Origin: Pseudomonas sp. NCCP-436 | GTDB lineage: Bacteria; Pseudomonadota; Gammaproteobacteria; Pseudomonadales; Pseudomonadaceae | Assembly: GCF_019656335.1 (NCBI RefSeq) | Contig: NZ_BPLZ01000004.1 | Span: forward strand, 62,001 to 126,000 | Length of the DNA stretch: 64,000 nt | Reading direction: 5' to 3' | Part shown: positions 62,179 through 64,000 of the stretch, piece by piece | How the letters are laid out: each line of letters starts with the position of its first letter | Numbering within the stretch: the stretch's first letter is position 1 | Position numbers and translations under genes: made by a program | Notes under the pieces: generated by a model | Databases searched by the model: none | What the model was told of the DNA's origin: nothing | What the model saw: the letters and a program-made list of their open reading frames with translations, nothing else

Positions 62179-62946
62179 ATGTCCAAGACTCAACTGTTCG
62201 ACCTCGACGGCAAGATTGCCTTCGTCTCCGGCGCCAGTCGCGGTATCGGCGAGGCCATCGCCCGACTCCTGGCCCAGCAAGGTGCTCATGTGATCGTTTC
62301 CAGCCGCAAGATTGATGGCTGTCAGGCAGTGGCCGATGCCATCCTGGCTGACGGTGGAAAGGCCACCGCCATGGCCTGCCATATCGGGGAAATGGAGCAG
62401 ATCACCAGCGTCTTCGCGCAGATCCACGAGCAGTTCGGCCGCCTCGACATCCTGGTCAACAACGCCGCCACCAACCCGCAGTTCTGCAACGTGCTGGACA
62501 CCGACCTGGGCGCTTTCCAGAAGACTGTGGACGTGAACATTCGCGGCTACTACTTCATGTCGATCGAAGGCGGCAAGCTGATGAAGGAAAACGGCGGCGG
62601 CTCGATCATCAACGTCGCCTCGATCAATGGCGTCTCCCCGGGCGAGTTCCAGGGCATCTACTCGGTGACCAAGGCCGCGGTGATCAGCATGACCAAGGTC
62701 TTCGCCAAGGAATGCGCGCAGTTCGGCATCCGCTGCAACGCCCTGCTGCCGGGCTTGACCGACACCAAGTTCGCCTCGGCGCTGACCAAGAACGACGCAA
62801 TCCTCAAGCACGCCCTGCAGCGCATTCCGCTCAGACGCGTGGCCGAGCCGAGCGAGATGGCCGGAGCCGTGCTCTACCTGGCCAGCGAAGCCTCCAGCTA
62901 CACCACCGGCGTGGCCTTAAACGTGGATGGCGGCTTCCTCGCCTGA
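62179..62946 (+). CDS. SDR-family oxidoreductase next to the phosphotransferase
   Basis: This 255-residue classical SDR has FVSGASRGIGEAIARLL near residues 15-31 (TGxxxGIG type, with Ser in place of the first Thr), LVNNAATNPQF (a variant of NNAG) and INVASINGVSPGEFQGIYSVTKAAV, with the Ser/Tyr/Lys catalytic set in YSVTK. It ends GVALNVDGGFLA, the usual SDR close. It starts 16 bases after the phosphotransferase gene. A role in oxidising the product of a hydroxyacyl-CoA pathway is inferred. Confidence 0.9.
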   Translation: MSKTQLFDLDGKIAFVSGASRGIGEAIARLLAQQGAHVIVSSRKIDGCQAVADAILADGGKATAMACHIGEMEQITSVFAQIHEQFGRLDILVNNAATNPQFCNVLDTDLGAFQKTVDVNIRGYYFMSIEGGKLMKENGGGSIINVASINGVSPGEFQGIYSVTKAAVISMTKVFAKECAQFGIRCNALLPGLTDTKFASALTKNDAILKHALQRIPLRRVAEPSEMAGAVLYLASEASSYTTGVALNVDGGFLA

Positions 62947-63000
62947 ACCGGACAGGCCGGGTGCACCGACAGTGCCCGGCTCACCTGCCGGTTTACCCCT

Positions 63001-63648
63001 TTACCAGTCCTTGAGTGCCGTCTCGGCGGCCGCGTTCATCGGCTCAGCCAGTAGGCCGGTAGGGGTCAGATTGACCCTGTAAACGGCATCGGCGGCAATC
63101 GGCAGGTAAGCCACTCGCAACGCCTGCGGGTCGAACATCAGCAAATCGCGCTGGTTCAGCCGCAGCCAACGCCACAAATCGACCCCGTAAAGACTTTCCG
63201 CCAGTTGAACACGAGCATGCCGAGCCAATGCCTGCTGCTCAATGGCTAGAAAGCGGCCTGACAGTCGCCCCAGACGGTAGCCCGGTTCCAGCCCGATCAA
63301 CTCGGCCAGACCCTTCCAGCGAATCAGCCGAGCATCAAGCTGCCACATATCGCCTTCCAGGGTTACCGTGCGCTCATGCCCACCTTCCAGTAGAGTCACC
63401 TGGTAACGCTGCTGGCCTTCGGCTTTGAAGCTCAGGGTTACCAGCGGCCTACCCGGCTCGATCGCCTTGTAGCCATACAGGTCGTAGGCCACCAGTCCCA
63501 CCAGTCCGGCCAGGGCAAGGAAGGCCAAACCACAGGTACCTCGCAGCCAGCCGAGAAACCAGCTCGCATTGAGCAGAATGCGCAAGGCCACCAGCAGCGT
63601 CAGCACGCCCAGCAGTGCCAGCGCCCAGGCTAACCCGTCGTATTGCAT
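63001..63648 (-). CDS. Membrane protein of unknown function (Pseudomonas hypothetical)
   Basis: This 215-residue protein has two N-terminal membrane helices (about residues 5-28 and 35-60, [26 protein letters not shown] and [23 protein letters not shown]), then a soluble domain of about 150 residues ([71 protein letters not shown]). It is sometimes annotated as a multidrug transporter, but the sequence shows no transporter domain. I do not recognise a function. It is divergent from the TauE/SafE gene at 63751. Confidence 0.76.
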   Translation of the reverse strand: MQYDGLAWALALLGVLTLLVALRILLNASWFLGWLRGTCGLAFLALAGLVGLVAYDLYGYKAIEPGRPLVTLSFKAEGQQRYQVTLLEGGHERTVTLEGDMWQLDARLIRWKGLAELIGLEPGYRLGRLSGRFLAIEQQALARHARVQLAESLYGVDLWRWLRLNQRDLLMFDPQALRVAYLPIAADAVYRVNLTPTGLLAEPMNAAAETALKDW

Positions 63649-63750
63649 CGATTGCGTTCCTTCTCTGACGAAATCCCGGCATTATGCTCAGCTCTCCTCG
63701 CGCCGAACAGCGCCTGCCTGCGCACTTGCCCACAACTCGACACTTTGCCC

Positions 63751-64000
63751 ATGCCCTTCGCCCTCGAACTTGCCATCGACCCCGGCACTCTGGCCATCCT
63801 GGCACTGGTTGCTTTTCTTGCCGGCTTCATAGACGCAATCGCCGGCGGAGGCGGCCTACTGACCCTACCTGCCCTGCTCACCGCAGGTCTTCCACCTCAT
63901 TTGGTACTGGGTACCAACAAACTCTGCGCCACCTTCGGCTCAGGCACAGCGGCACTGACCTTTTTCCGTCGCCGCCTGTTCGACCCCAGGCAATGGCGTG
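63751..64000 (+). CDS. TauE/SafE (TSUP) family membrane protein, N-terminal part (truncated by window end)
   Basis: Open to the window edge, with 83 residues visible: [69 protein letters not shown]. The [20 protein letters not shown] stretch and the following LGTNKL are the signature N-terminal half of the TSUP family. It is the third member of the family in this window and is more typical of the YfcA branch (LGTNK). The end is not seen. Confidence 0.9.
   Translation, partial: MPFALELAIDPGTLAILALVAFLAGFIDAIAGGGGLLTLPALLTAGLPPHLVLGTNKLCATFGSGTAALTFFRRRLFDPRQWR

Overview
The window looks like chromosomal DNA of a Pseudomonas species: high GC, dense short-spaced operons, and typical Pseudomonas families (htpG, pyrF, ppiC, htpX, msrB, sohB, tpm, class II DAHP synthase, an orphan MocR regulator). 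From memory, several blocks resemble the P. aeruginosa neighbourhoods around pyrF/atu/sbrIR and around deaD/htpX/msrB, but I could not run an alignment. I saw no rRNA, tRNA, CRISPR array, prophage, integrase or intact insertion sequence.

Layout. 1-4690: ketone-body genes (GntP-type permease, D-3-hydroxybutyrate dehydrogenase, acetoacetate-CoA ligase), then a substrate-binding protein gene broken by an in-frame TGA. 4783-8110: ppiC, a bile-acid/Na+ symporter family protein, pyrF, a DUF2897 miniprotein and an orphan substrate-binding protein. 8218-18572: the acyclic terpene utilization (atu) cluster. atuR is divergent from atuABCDEF, and atuG lies beyond a terminator-like hairpin and carries an amber codon just before its active site. 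No atuH follows. 18692-26092: a lipoprotein, a VWA lipoprotein/ECF sigma/anti-sigma operon, a MocR regulator and a substrate-binding protein/DUF4398/OmpA operon, all on the minus strand. 26208-34956: a hydrolase, htpG with a near-perfect heat-shock promoter, two overlapping thioesterases, a repeat-containing lipoprotein, a DEAD-box helicase and a spermidine-synthase-like protein. 35031-40600: a five-gene, mostly start/stop-overlapping operon (flavin monooxygenase, BASS transporter, SDR, TauE/SafE transporter, amidohydrolase) that I do not recognise as a described pathway. It is the best candidate here for a new system. 40676-64000: mostly housekeeping and accessory genes, including a TetR/hotdog pair with a clear tandem operator and a phosphatase/SCP2/phosphotransferase/SDR group. 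The window ends inside a third TauE/SafE gene.

How the genes work together. In established biochemistry the Atu pathway converts citronellyl- and geranyl-CoA to a 3-methylcrotonyl-CoA-level product, which the leucine (Liu) pathway takes to acetoacetate and acetyl-CoA. The ketone-body genes at the left edge could therefore handle the acetoacetate made by the terpene route. The loss of atuG and absence of atuH suggest the peripheral steps are decaying or located elsewhere. Paired REP-like palindromes sit at three junctions inside the atu operon and once between bdhA and the acetoacetate-CoA ligase gene, which points to RNA-level tuning or simply to preferred insertion sites.

Limits. All family calls come from reading translated sequence and recalled motifs. 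No database was searched. Promoters and operators are pattern matches only. The two in-frame stop codons could be real mutations or sequence errors.
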